Shown here in pieces: positions 8,950 to 18,809 of a stretch of 64,000 bases of DNA. Under the pieces are notes generated by a model, which did no database searches, was not told the origin of the DNA, and saw nothing but the letters and a program-made list of their open reading frames with translations. This stretch comes from JAKVCB01 sp963578605. GTDB lineage: Bacteria; Planctomycetota; Planctomycetia; Pirellulales; Lacipirellulaceae. Positions within the stretch are counted from its first letter, which is position 1; every line of letters begins with the position of its first letter. Location: NCBI GenBank assembly GCA_963578605.1, contig CAUZEA010000017.1, positions 1 through 64,000 of the forward strand, read 5' to 3'. Position numbers and translations under genes: made by a program.

Positions 8950-10038
8950 ATGTGGAGCACATTACTCAGATTCAACTACCACCGTTTCGCCCCATTAGCA
9001 GCCCTGCTTCTTTGGGCGTCCTTAGGATCAGCGACGGCCAGGGCCCACGATATCCCTACTGACATGGCAACCGCAGCCAATCGGTTTCTCAAGTCGCTTT
9101 CACCAGAAGAGCGCGAACCGGTTGCGATCGATTTCGACACCCAGCGCCGCAAAGGCTGGCATTTCTTTCCGAGCTCGATGATGGAGCAGTACGGCGGCCG
9201 CCGCGGGTTGGAAGTCAAGAAAATGTCGAGCGAACAGCGCGCACTCGCCCATGGTTTGCTCAATACCGCGCTCAGTCATCGTGGTTATCTCCAGGCGATG
9301 ACCGTGATCGCGTTGGAGTCGATCCTGTACGACCTCGAACAGGAAAACCCGATGCGCGACCCGGGAATGTACCACGTAGCGATTTACGGAGAGCCCTCAA
9401 CCGACAAGACCTGGGCGTGGAGTTTTGAAGGGCACCACCTTTCGGTCAACGTCACGCTGGTAGATGGGCAACGGTTTTGTGTGACTCCTTCGTTCTTCGG
9501 CAGCAACCCGGCGATTGTGCCGAGCGGCCCTTTCAAGGGGCTCGATACCCTGGCCAAGGAACAAGGCCTGGGTCGCAAACTGGTGCGGTCTCTTGACTCG
9601 CAACAACGAAAACTGGCCGTCATTGCCGAGCAGGCCCCCCCCGACGTCATTACGAAAGCAGAGGTTCGAGTTCCCGCCGATCAATTTCAACCTCCCCAAG
9701 GTATTCCGTTTGAAAATCTGAATCAAAAACAGCAAGCCATGCTGCTTGAGTTGGTGGACCACTTTGTTCAGAAGTACCGCGAACCGATTGTTCGCCAGAT
9801 TCGAGAGCGAACTCCGATTAGCGATGGGAAAGGTATGTTTTTTGCCTGGGCAGGTGGTTTCGAGCCGGGCGAGGGGCATTACTACCGGGTCCAAACGCCT
9901 ACTTTTTTGTTTGAGTACGACAATACACAGAACAATGCAAACCATATCCATGCGGTATGGCGTCAATTTGAAGGTGATTTTGGTGAAGATCTCCTTGGGC
10001 ATCACTATCGAACATCACCGCACCATGCGAAAGAGTAA
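8950..10038 (+). CDS. Secreted DUF3500 family protein
   Basis: From the ATG at 8950 the protein has 362 residues with a signal peptide (RFAPLAALLLWASLGSATARA, cleaved before HDIPTD). An open frame extends upstream to 8734, but only the 8950 start places the signal peptide correctly. The mature part matches DUF3500: SLSPEEREPVAIDF near its start, YHVAIYGEPSTDKTWAWSFE with GHHLSVNVT in the middle, and FAWAGGFEPGEGHYYRVQ followed by FLFEYDNTQNNANHIHAVWR near the end. Members are found widely in planctomycetes; the molecular function is not established. The 3' third of the gene is repeated, in degraded form, at 13.46-13.79 kb. Confidence 0.88.
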   Translation: MWSTLLRFNYHRFAPLAALLLWASLGSATARAHDIPTDMATAANRFLKSLSPEEREPVAIDFDTQRRKGWHFFPSSMMEQYGGRRGLEVKKMSSEQRALAHGLLNTALSHRGYLQAMTVIALESILYDLEQENPMRDPGMYHVAIYGEPSTDKTWAWSFEGHHLSVNVTLVDGQRFCVTPSFFGSNPAIVPSGPFKGLDTLAKEQGLGRKLVRSLDSQQRKLAVIAEQAPPDVITKAEVRVPADQFQPPQGIPFENLNQKQQAMLLELVDHFVQKYREPIVRQIRERTPISDGKGMFFAWAGGFEPGEGHYYRVQTPTFLFEYDNTQNNANHIHAVWRQFEGDFGEDLLGHHYRTSPHHAKE

Positions 10039-10492
10039 AACCGTTGCCGCAGGTGCCGTTTGGCTACCGCCGCTCTACGGTGACTTTCCCGGAAACGAAC
10101 GCAACGCCGTTCTTTGGGATCGATTCACAGATGATCTGACCGCCACCGACGATTGCCTGTCCAGGGGGGATCAAGTCTGGAGATGACGCGGTCAGCCATG
10201 CGGGGTTTGCTGCAAGGCGCCGTGCCGGCTACGAGCGTTGAATCTCGGCCAGAGAACACCTAGGGTAATTCCGGTGACCACGGCAAAAAAATTGGAGTCA
10301 AGGGACGAAAATACAGGAGGATTTCCCACAACGAGACACGGGGGACGTGCATAATTATAATCAAGGATATTGCGATCCTGGGACCATTTCACGTACATCC
10401 GGGGCGAAAATCGTAAGAGGTATTACCCCAATCGGGTCTACCCAGTTCGGGTCATGGCCTCTGGCTGATACGTCGTTGTCGACCGGGGTTTT
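10039..10492. other. Intergenic region, nothing recognised
   Basis: The stretch lies between the DUF3500 gene and the broken LEPR-type gene. No repeat, RNA or convincing gene is seen. Confidence 0.5.
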
Positions 10493-13367
10493 TTGAGTAC
10501 TGTTTCAATGAACCGACAGCACCTCGGCCGGCCGGAAACTCGTGGTCCTTTGCGCCACCGGCGGCTTCATGTTGAACGACTCGAAGACCGTCAAATGCTC
10601 TCGGGTACGCCCGGCGATTTTGATGCCAGTGGCCTTGTTGACGCTGCCGACTATACGGTCTGGCGGGACGACCTGGGCAGCGAGATCGCGCTGGTCAATG
10701 ACAACGGGTTGGGCGTGCCAATTGGTCAGACCCATTACGAGCTGTGGAAAGCAAACTTTGGAAGTTCGGCGACCGTGACGGTCTTCTGGGACGATCTGGA
10801 GGACGCAGCGAATGGGCAGTCGGACCCCACCGCCCAGATCGGGATGTGGGGCGATGGGGACGGGAGCGAGAACGGGATCGTTCGCGACGTGCACAGTCTC
10901 GGAATCCCCGCGCCGCCGGGAGGGGGCAGGAGAGTCCTCTAGGTGCTCAAAGAGGGTGTTGGCAACACCTGGCCGCGGACGCCCCGGATAGGGGACGCCG
11001 GCAGCGTCGTCCACGCAGAATGGGACTGGTACGCGGTGGCCAACGGCTCCGACTACTACGTGTATGGCTTACTGGCGGAGACAAGCCACTTGAACTGCGG
11101 CCGACCTGACTGCGGCTGGGCACCGAACATACAGGATCGGGGGCCGGACGCGACCGGTCCGTATCTCCAGAGTTCGTACGCCCATGAAGGAACGTGGATT
11201 GACCACGGCACCACGATCCCGAAGCTGGCCCGCGGTGAATGGCATCATATAGAGATCGATTACACCTTGGGTGATGATGGCAGCATGTTCTTGACCGTGG
11301 ATCACGGCTCCCCGGTGAACCTGCCCGGGCCGTGGGGGTGGGACGCGGTGGGGAACCCAGGCCATGCCCACAGTCGCAGGGTGGTGGACGAGATGTGAGG
11401 GGCGGTCTGGTATAACAACGCCGCCGGCGCGACCCGATACCTGGACAATGTGCTCATCACCTATTCGGTGGGTATTGACGAGTTGTATTTGCGGGTCCCT
11501 CAGGCCTTTCCCCTTCTCGCCTCCGAGCGGTCCGTATTGTCAACAACGGGCTTGCACCTCGGACCGGCACTGTGACCTTCAGGTCCCTTCACGTCGGGGG
11601 GGGGCGACCTGGGCGAGCCGCACCCGGTCCAGTTGGTTCCTGGCCAGACGATTCTTCGGTCCAGTTGGTTCCTGGCCAGACGATTCTTGTGGAGCAACCC
11701 TGGACAGCGGGGCCCAGCGGGGAGCACACGATCATCGTGCGCCTCGAGTATGATGGCTCAGACGCGCCCCTCGAGGCTATACAGACCGTCAACGTCGTCA
11801 AGCGGCCCCTTCATCTTCACTACTGGGACTCCTGCCCCGGACTGGACTACGCCAGCGCGGTCATGTTCTCTGGCAGCGGTCAACTCATGGACGAGGAGAG
11901 CTTCATTGATTACTGGACCAACCGCGGCGTGCTGGTCCTTCCCTGGACCGGTGGGATCTGCTGTACCAATAGCAAAACCGTCGACGACATGGCCCAGGAC
12001 TGGGTCGGCGCATACCGCACCGGATTCGACGGGGTCACCATTGATGAGTTCGGTAGCTAGGCTGGCCAGTTCCTCGGCGATGTGATCATCCGAGCCCGCG
12101 AGCTGGAGCCACAAAGCTATTTCGCCGTCGACGCCATTGCCGTGGGGGACGCTATGGCTGAGGACTTGCGCCAAGCCGTCGACCTTGTCATGGTGGAAGT
12201 GTACCCGGTTAGCGCCGTTGACGGATATGCTCGGATCGAAGACCGTGTGCAAGGGGCTATCGACCGCGGGCTGGGCGATAAAACAGTGGCTGCCCTCGGT
12301 ATAGACGGCTTCGGCATCACCACTGATCTGGAGCTGCGGCGGCAGCTTCATTTCACCCGCTACACCTTTCCCAATATGAACGGGATTGCCTTCTTCGGCA
12401 CCATGCGCGAGCTGGTCCCTGCACACAATAAGTTGTTGCCCCAATTCTACATCGGTCCCGTCCTGCGGGTTACTGCTCGCCCCCAGGGCAGCGGGAGCCG
12501 GGTGGAGGTGCTCAACATCGGCACGGCCGACGCGTCCACCACGCAGGTTCAAGTGCAGAGGGAAGGCGACCCATCCAATAAGATTTCGATTCAGGTGCCC
12601 CCGCTTGCGGTGGGCCAAACGCATGTTGCGTACATTACCCAGCCAAACGTGGTGCCGGTCACCGAGTACCGGGAAGACACCCCGATCCTTGGACCGCCCC
12701 TGCTGTGGGAAGAGGAACCGGCGGAGCTGCGGCCCAATGCCGCGACCCCTTGCCTGACGCCTGGGCCGGTGATCAGTACGGTCAGTGAAAGCTTTAGCAC
12801 GATGCCACCGTTACAGTTGGAGACCGACACGTCCGGCAGCGTCGTAGCCGCTTCCTATTCGCTCCACCCACGCAAGGGTATACCTCGCAGCTGGAATTCG
12901 ACCTGCGATTGGATCGCGATGGGTTCTATGGCGGCTTCTCGGTGATGCTCCAAGACCACGGCGGCCAGTCACAGATCGGATACGGCCTTGGCCGCAGCGA
13001 CTACCAGCCAGGCGTTTACTCCCAGGTGGGGATTCGCAACTATGACGGGGTGGTCGTGCGTGAATCTCCCGCGCCGTACCTCTTGCGCGGTGTGAACTGC
13101 TGCGTCAAGCTGCTGTACCACGCAGAGGGGTATGTGCGGTTTTCCTTCCGCGATGGGTCCGGCGTGGTCTGGGATACCGGCGAGATTCCCACCTACAGTC
13201 CGATGCGGTTTGACTGGTTACGGTTTGAAGTGGTCCCCAACAGTGGGTACGTCGAGTGGCGAAGCGGACAAGGGGCCATGTACCTGGAGGGGGGGATATC
13301 TCCCAGTGTCGGTTATGTCATTTCCGGATTCGTGGACAACATCTTGTTCACCACCTTCTTCCGGTAA
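10493..13367 (+). pseudogene. Broken LEPR/dockerin glycosidase-like surface protein gene
   Basis: Translation pieces from one large gene are spread over three frames. The N terminus has the planctomycete sorting signal HVERLEDRQMLSG at about residues 27-39. A dockerin-like pair follows (FDASGLVDAADYTVWRDDLG, then YELWKANFG). A lectin-like part ends in YLDNVLITYS. A barrel-like part contains FDGVTIDEFGS. The last part, from about 12.86 kb, ends in YVISGFVDNILFTTFFR. In-frame stops lie at 10940 (TAG), 11396 (TGA) and 12058 (TAG). Frame changes lie near 11.54 and 12.86 kb. Five lesions make a functional product unlikely. The DG-x-x-x-DEF motif recurs in the intact proteins at 28.2 and 37.0 kb. 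The TTG at 10493 is a tentative start. Confidence 0.75.
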
Positions 13368-13435
13368 TGCCGGCCGCAGGTCAGCTGAGCTAGGCCTGGG
13401 CGAGGATGACCCCCAGGGAGATCAACAGGGTCAGG

Positions 13436-13795
13436 CGGTGCCCCCTTGACAGCGATCCATGTCCCCCCGACGTCATTACGGAAGCTGAGGTTCGAGTTCC
13501 CGCCGACCAATTTTACCCTCCCCAAGGTATCCCGTTTGAAAATCTGAATCAAAGACAGCAAGCCATGCTGCTTGAGTTGGTAGCCCACTTTGCTCAGAAG
13601 TACCGCGAACCGATTGTCTGCCAGATTCGAGAGCGAACTCCCATCAGCGATGGGAAAGATATGTTTTTTGCCTGGGCAGGTGGTTTCGAGCCGGGCGAGG
13701 GGCATTACTACCGGGTCCAACCCGTTGCTTTTTTGTTTGAGTACGACAATACGCAGGACAACGCAAACCAAATCGATACGGTATAGCGCCAACTG
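13436..13795 (+). pseudogene. Truncated copy of DUF3500 gene 3' part
   Basis: Bases from about 13464 to 13795 match 9638-9975 closely, encoding VITEAEVRVPADQF through FLFEYDNTQDNANQID. The copy has no start or signal peptide, and its counterpart of the TGG at the original's end is TAG. Immediately upstream (13436-13463) is a short match to 8213-8243, the 3' end of the CxxC gene. The copy therefore looks like a duplication of the 8.2-10 kb region that lost its middle. Confidence 0.85.
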
Positions 13796-13895
13796 GATGC
13801 ATGGTAGAAGGGGCGTACCCCTGGAGGACTGGTCGTGTTAAGCTGTTGGCCCCCGCCCTGCTTCACCTTCCTGTTTCTCCCCCTGTTCTGCCCCT

Positions 13896-15710
13896 ATGCG
13901 TCGCAACGATATTCGGAACATTGCCATCATTGCCCACGTTGACCACGGTAAGACCACGTTGGTCGACTGTTTATTGCGTCAAAGCGGCGAATTTCGTGCC
14001 AGCCAGTTGGTTGGCGATTGTATCCTCGACTCGAATGACCTGGAGCGAGAGCGCGGAATCACCATCCTGGCCAAGAACATCGCGCTGCATTACCAGGGCG
14101 TCAAGATCAATCTGATCGACACTCCAGGGCATGCGGACTTTGGTGGCGAAGTCGAGCGCGTGCTGCGTATGGCCGACGGTGCGCTCGTGTTGGTCGACGC
14201 GTCCGAGGGCCCCATGCCACAAACGCGGTTTGTGCTGTCGAAGGCGTTAGCGTGCGACTTGCAGCCAGTGGTGGTGATCAACAAAATCGACAAGCCAGAT
14301 GCCCGCCCGCACGAGGTGTTGGATGAAACCTTGGAGTTGTTGCTGGATCTCGGCGCTGAGGAAAGGTTGGCAGACTTCCCGCACATTTTTGCGACCAGCA
14401 AGGAAGGTTACGCCACGCATGATCCTAACCAGCCAGGCGAGTCGATGCAGCCTCTTTTGGAGATGATGCTTGATTCGGTCCCGGGCCCCCGAGCAGATCT
14501 CGATTTGCCACTGCGGATGTTAGTCACCACGCTTGATTGGTGCGATTATGTCGGCCGGATTGCGATTGGGAGAATTCATGCGGGTTCGGTTCGTGCGGGG
14601 CAAAAAGTGGCTTTGATGCAGGCGCACGATTCGATGGTCCAGGCCACGGTCTCTGAAGTGCATCTGTTCGATAAGCTTGGCCGCATGCGAGTTGAGGAAG
14701 CGACCGCCGGCGACCTGGCGGCCCTGGTGGGTCTCCAAGGGGTGGCGATTGGCGACACGATTAGTGATCCCGAAAGGCGGCAGGCCCTTCCCCGGGTCGA
14801 GGTCGACAAGCCGACGATCCAAATGATGTTTGGGATCAATACTTCGCCGCTTGCTGGCCGCGAAGGCAAGTACGTGACGACTCGACACCTGGCCGATCGA
14901 TTGACAAAGGAACTCGAGCGAAATGTTGCTCTTCAGGTGAAACCGCTCGCGGGAACCGATTTTTTGCAAGTTTCGGGCCGTGGCGTGTTGCACCTGGCTG
15001 TACTCATTGAGACGATGCGCCGCGAAAGTTTTGAGCTGTCAATTGGCAAACCGCAGGTGGTGTTGCAGAACAATCGTGGGATAAAAGAGGAGCCGTTTGA
15101 GAGTTTAGTTGTGGAAGTGCCACACGACAAACTTGGCCCGGTGATGGAGTTGGTAGGTGCCCGGCGAGCGCAAACAATTGAGATGACAACTCATGGTGAC
15201 TACAGCTACGTCGTGTTTTCGATTCCATCGCGGGGGCTTATTGGTTTGCGTACCCGCCTGTTGAATGCCACGCAAGGTACGGCCATTATCCATCATCGCT
15301 TTGATTGTTATCGTCCTATGGAAGGTGACATGCCCGGTCGATCGAATGGAGTCCTGGTGTCGATGGTATCCGGGCAGGCAGTTGCATTTGGGCTTGATGG
15401 TTTGCAGGAACGGGCGGAAATGTTTGTGGAGCCTGGCGATGTGGTCTATGAAGGAATGATTGTTGGTGAAAATAGCCGCTTGGGTGACATGTCGGTCAAC
15501 CCGACGAAGGAAAAGAAGCTGACGAACATTCGTGCTGCCGGTAGTGATCGCAATATTCTTCTCAAGCCCCCACGGAACATCTCACTCGAAGTTGCACTCG
15601 AATACATCGCCGAAGACGAATTGGTCGAAGTGACTCCAACGAAACTCCGCCTGCGGAAAGTCCTGCTCAAGGAAACCGACCGACGCCGCGCTGCACGACG
15701 TGGTGCTTGA
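13896..15710 (+). CDS. typA: Ribosome-associated GTPase TypA/BipA
   Basis: The 604-residue protein is the usual length of TypA/BipA. GTPase motifs are intact: G1 AHVDHGKTT (13-21), G2 RGIT (about 52), G3 DTPGHADF (about 75), G4 NKID (about 129), with TSKEG as G5. Elongation-factor domains II, III and V follow, and the C-terminal region (about 480-590) has TypA-specific phrases such as IVGENSRLGDMSVNPTKEKK and TNIRAAGSD. The protein acts on the ribosome during assembly and stress adaptation. The start is the ATG giving MRRNDIRNIAIIAHVDHGK. Confidence 0.97.
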   Translation: MRRNDIRNIAIIAHVDHGKTTLVDCLLRQSGEFRASQLVGDCILDSNDLERERGITILAKNIALHYQGVKINLIDTPGHADFGGEVERVLRMADGALVLVDASEGPMPQTRFVLSKALACDLQPVVVINKIDKPDARPHEVLDETLELLLDLGAEERLADFPHIFATSKEGYATHDPNQPGESMQPLLEMMLDSVPGPRADLDLPLRMLVTTLDWCDYVGRIAIGRIHAGSVRAGQKVALMQAHDSMVQATVSEVHLFDKLGRMRVEEATAGDLAALVGLQGVAIGDTISDPERRQALPRVEVDKPTIQMMFGINTSPLAGREGKYVTTRHLADRLTKELERNVALQVKPLAGTDFLQVSGRGVLHLAVLIETMRRESFELSIGKPQVVLQNNRGIKEEPFESLVVEVPHDKLGPVMELVGARRAQTIEMTTHGDYSYVVFSIPSRGLIGLRTRLLNATQGTAIIHHRFDCYRPMEGDMPGRSNGVLVSMVSGQAVAFGLDGLQERAEMFVEPGDVVYEGMIVGENSRLGDMSVNPTKEKKLTNIRAAGSDRNILLKPPRNISLEVALEYIAEDELVEVTPTKLRLRKVLLKETDRRRAARRGA

Positions 15711-15868
15711 CAGCCGTTGGTCATGGTTTTCCTAGCAGTGGGATCAGGAACGTACATGCGTTTCTTGCTGGCGGACTGTTTCGCGGCAACAGTCTGATTG
15801 AAGGCCGTTGCCGTAAATGAAAGCAAACTGATTCTCGGAGCACCCCGTTTCACCTGGAGGATTTTCCA

Positions 15869-16051
15869 ATGACAAAAGAACCAATGTCGAAATCGCGGGA
15901 AGAGTATGCCCAACTGATCGAACATATCACCCTTCCCGATTCGCCGGTCGGGATTGATGCAAAACTAACCCACGCGATCATTATCGATTACCTGCAGCAA
16001 ATTGCGGGCCGACTCGACAAGATCGAATTGCAGATCAACGGCCAGCGGTAA
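15869..16051 (+). CDS. Small conserved-looking protein downstream of typA
   Basis: The protein has 60 residues, is acidic to neutral and likely helical; residues 35-56 (HAIIIDYLQQIAGRLDKIEL) form an amphipathic helix. A strong GGAGG lies seven bases before the ATG, which supports translation. It lies 158 bases after typA and its stop faces the leftward PQQ gene. I do not recognise the family. Confidence 0.7.
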   Translation: MTKEPMSKSREEYAQLIEHITLPDSPVGIDAKLTHAIIIDYLQQIAGRLDKIELQINGQR

Positions 16052-16071
16052 GCGAACCCGGGTAGCCAGCG

Positions 16072-17331
16072 TTACCGTTGCTTTTTCAGGCAATAAAGGT
16101 ACCGGTTGCTGCGCAGGATCAAGCTGCTGCCCGAAACGATCGGGCTGGCATTGAACGTGCTTTCATCGTCGAGTTCGTTGTGGGCTACCTTCGTGAACTC
16201 GGGTTTGGCGGCCAGTACGTAGGTACCCTCGTAGCGTGTGACCACAAAAATTTTTCCGTCAGCGGCCAGGCCCGAAGCATAGGGTTGGGCTGGGAATCGT
16301 TTGGCGTAGATGATTTCTCCGTCGGAAAGCCGCACGCAGTAGGCAATTTTGTTTCGGTCGCTGACCCAATACATGTGGTCTTGATAAATGACCGGTGACA
16401 CAACATTAGCACCCGCTTGGGTTTCCCAGAGGCGGTGGGTGGCGGTTACGTCACCCCGGCCACCTGCCCGCACGGCAATCGCACGCGATTGCCGACCCCC
16501 CAGGACGTAAATAATTTCGTTTTGAGAGATGGCGCTGGAGCAGACGTAATCGTGAATTCCTTCGCAGTTCCACAACGGTTCCCCCGTGGCTGGATCAAAG
16601 GCGAGGATTTTGTCACGTACACTCACCACCAGTTCTTGTTGGCCATTGGCAAGCGTTACAAGTTGCGGCGTTGTCCACGATTGCTCCATGCCAGGCATCC
16701 GCCACACTTCGGTGCCGGTTTGTTTGTCAATCGCCACGAGCGAGCCGCTTTCAACGCTGGCGTTGACGATGACCAGGTTGTCGACCAGAACAGGTGACGT
16801 CCCACATCCCCACCTGTGAGTTTGCGAGCCCACGTCGGCCTGCCAATGTTGCTGGCCGTCGAGGTCGAATTTGAGGACACCCGTTTTACCCAAAAAAATG
16901 TAGAGATGCTTTCCGTCGCTGGCAGGCGTTGGTGCCGCATAGCCGTGGTCCCGGACCCTTCTTGATTCTGGAAGTTTAGGGTGGATGTGTTGGTCCCATA
17001 AAATTTTTCCGTTCGAGGGTTGAACGCACACGAGGTGAAGTACGAGGTCCTCCATCGATTCGCCTTCACCCTCGGTCCAGTAGCCACTGTAGCAGGTCAC
17101 GTAAAGATGGCCTGCCACTGCAATGGGACTGGACGCCCCAAATCCAGGTAGCGATGTTTTCCACGCGAGGTTTTGCTGCTCGCCCCACTGGACAGGCAAA
17201 TCGGTTTCCTGAGAAATCCCCTGCCCGCCGGGGCCCCGGAACTGGGGCCAATCTGCCGAAAGACCTTCGACGCCCATCAGCAGGATCAGCGGTAGGGCGG
17301 CAATTTTCGGGTGGCGGAGCGCAGTAATCAT
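16072..17331 (-). CDS. Secreted PQQ-like beta-propeller repeat protein
   Basis: The 419-residue protein has a signal peptide (about 1-26) followed by DWPQFRGPGGQGIS, the usual opening of planctomycete PQQ-repeat proteins. Repeated blade motifs are seen through the chain: VQPSNGKILWDQH, KQTGTEVWRM, FDPATGEPLWNCEG, LSDGEIIYAKRF. This is the BamB-type eight-bladed propeller fold; no quinone enzyme function is implied. It starts 38 bases after the oxidoreductase stop in the same direction and is likely co-transcribed with it and with the cytochrome/FGE gene. Confidence 0.88.
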   Translation of the reverse strand: MITALRHPKIAALPLILLMGVEGLSADWPQFRGPGGQGISQETDLPVQWGEQQNLAWKTSLPGFGASSPIAVAGHLYVTCYSGYWTEGEGESMEDLVLHLVCVQPSNGKILWDQHIHPKLPESRRVRDHGYAAPTPASDGKHLYIFLGKTGVLKFDLDGQQHWQADVGSQTHRWGCGTSPVLVDNLVIVNASVESGSLVAIDKQTGTEVWRMPGMEQSWTTPQLVTLANGQQELVVSVRDKILAFDPATGEPLWNCEGIHDYVCSSAISQNEIIYVLGGRQSRAIAVRAGGRGDVTATHRLWETQAGANVVSPVIYQDHMYWVSDRNKIAYCVRLSDGEIIYAKRFPAQPYASGLAADGKIFVVTRYEGTYVLAAKPEFTKVAHNELDDESTFNASPIVSGSSLILRSNRYLYCLKKQR

Positions 17332-17369
17332 GGCCGGATGCCTTGTTAGCGGTCCTGTCCGAATTGCCG

Positions 17370-18758
17370 CTAGGTGGTCAAGGTGTATTCAATTTCTTTG
17401 TTGACCCCCGGCATTGGGATCGGATACTTCCCTTGGTCGTCTGGCATCACCGGAGCGGGCCCCTCTGGGGTGAAGTTGGCCGCGTTGGGCGCAAACTCGA
17501 CGGGACAGTTGAGCATTTGTTCGTAGGTGATTTCCTGTCCGGTGTGAGCGGCCATCCGCCCCATGCTGGTTACCAGGCTGGCCTCGACTCCGCGGGGAAC
17601 CTCGTTGTACGGCTTGTCGTGGATAATGGCATCGACAAGGTCGTCCCACTCGAGTTGGTAGGGGTTTTGTTCTGGTTGAGGATAAGCCCAGGTGACATCC
17701 TTACGGTGTTGACGCTGACCACCAAAGGTGCGGACTTTACCCGGAGTGTGGCCAGCGGTGCTCACGATCGCCGACCCCTTGCTGCCGTGTACCACGCTCG
17801 ACATGTCGTTTCGGCACCCGAGCATCGTGCGGCCGTCTAAAAAGAGCTTGGAGCCATCGTCAAAGGTGTATTCGACCGCATACGAGTCAAAGTTTTGGTC
17901 GATGTAGTCGCCCCGATAATGTCGCCCTCCCAGGGCATGTGCCTTGACGGGCCAGCTGTTTTTCATCCAGGAAGTTTCGTCAATCTGGTGGATGTAGAAG
18001 TCACTGAAGAGGCCACCACTTGCCCAGATAAAACTGTGGAAACGGGCAATTTGCCACATCAGTTCCTGTTGGTCGTCCGGTTTCCGGGTTGAGAAACATG
18101 ACCCGACAGGGCCATGCATCCGATAAGCCCGCATGTTAATGATATCGCCAATTTCACCGTCTTGAATCCGCTGGTGAAGTTCCTGGCGACCACGACAGTG
18201 ACGGACCATCAGTCCGACGCCCGTTTTGAGGTTTTTCCCATCTGCCTTTTTTGCCAGTTCCAGCATTCGTTTGGCCGTCGGTCCATCGGCGATGAGCGGC
18301 TTCTCCATGAACACATTCAGTCCACGCTGAATTGCGTAATCGTAATGGACCCAGCGGAAGACGAGCGGTGTAGCCAATAGTACGATGTCATTCGGCCTCA
18401 GCACATCCATCGCCTTCTTGTAAGCATCAAAACCAACGAACTGCTGGTCTTCTGGAACCGCAATCTGTTCAGGGGTTTCAAAAAAGGTTTGTCGCAACGC
18501 CGACAGGCTGGAAGCGAGTCGATGATCAAAGACATCGGCCATGGCGACCAGCTTAAGCGGTGCTGTTGAGACATGCAGCGCGTCGGCGACAGCTCCCGTG
18601 CCACGCCCACCGCAACCGACCAGAGCTACTTGAATGGTGTTCCGCTCCCCTTCTTCGGCAAAGACGTGTGGAATGGCGACACTACCCAGGGCCGAAGCAG
18701 CACCGGCGGCTTGGATGAATCGGCGTCGATCCGTTTGCAGTTGATTCTTATTTTTCAT
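17370..18758 (-). CDS. Tat-exported Gfo/Idh/MocA family oxidoreductase
   Basis: The 462-residue protein starts with a Tat signal (TDRRRFIQAAGAASALGS) and a cleavage region before EEGERN. A Rossmann fold follows with VALVGCGGRGTGA (about 44-56). The conserved FMEKPL (about 151) is the EKP motif of the family, which positions the catalytic lysine. The C-terminal domain contains GGLFSDFYIHQID, typical of the secreted planctomycete subgroup. NAD(P)-linked oxidation or epimerisation of a sugar is expected; the substrate is unknown. AGGAG lies ten bases before the ATG at 18758. It is the middle gene of a leftward three-gene set. Confidence 0.93.
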   Translation of the reverse strand: MKNKNQLQTDRRRFIQAAGAASALGSVAIPHVFAEEGERNTIQVALVGCGGRGTGAVADALHVSTAPLKLVAMADVFDHRLASSLSALRQTFFETPEQIAVPEDQQFVGFDAYKKAMDVLRPNDIVLLATPLVFRWVHYDYAIQRGLNVFMEKPLIADGPTAKRMLELAKKADGKNLKTGVGLMVRHCRGRQELHQRIQDGEIGDIINMRAYRMHGPVGSCFSTRKPDDQQELMWQIARFHSFIWASGGLFSDFYIHQIDETSWMKNSWPVKAHALGGRHYRGDYIDQNFDSYAVEYTFDDGSKLFLDGRTMLGCRNDMSSVVHGSKGSAIVSTAGHTPGKVRTFGGQRQHRKDVTWAYPQPEQNPYQLEWDDLVDAIIHDKPYNEVPRGVEASLVTSMGRMAAHTGQEITYEQMLNCPVEFAPNAANFTPEGPAPVMPDDQGKYPIPMPGVNKEIEYTLTT

Positions 18759-18809
18759 GACGGTGTGCTCCTGGCAAATTTACGATCGCAGTTGGAAGTC
18801 CCACTGGGA

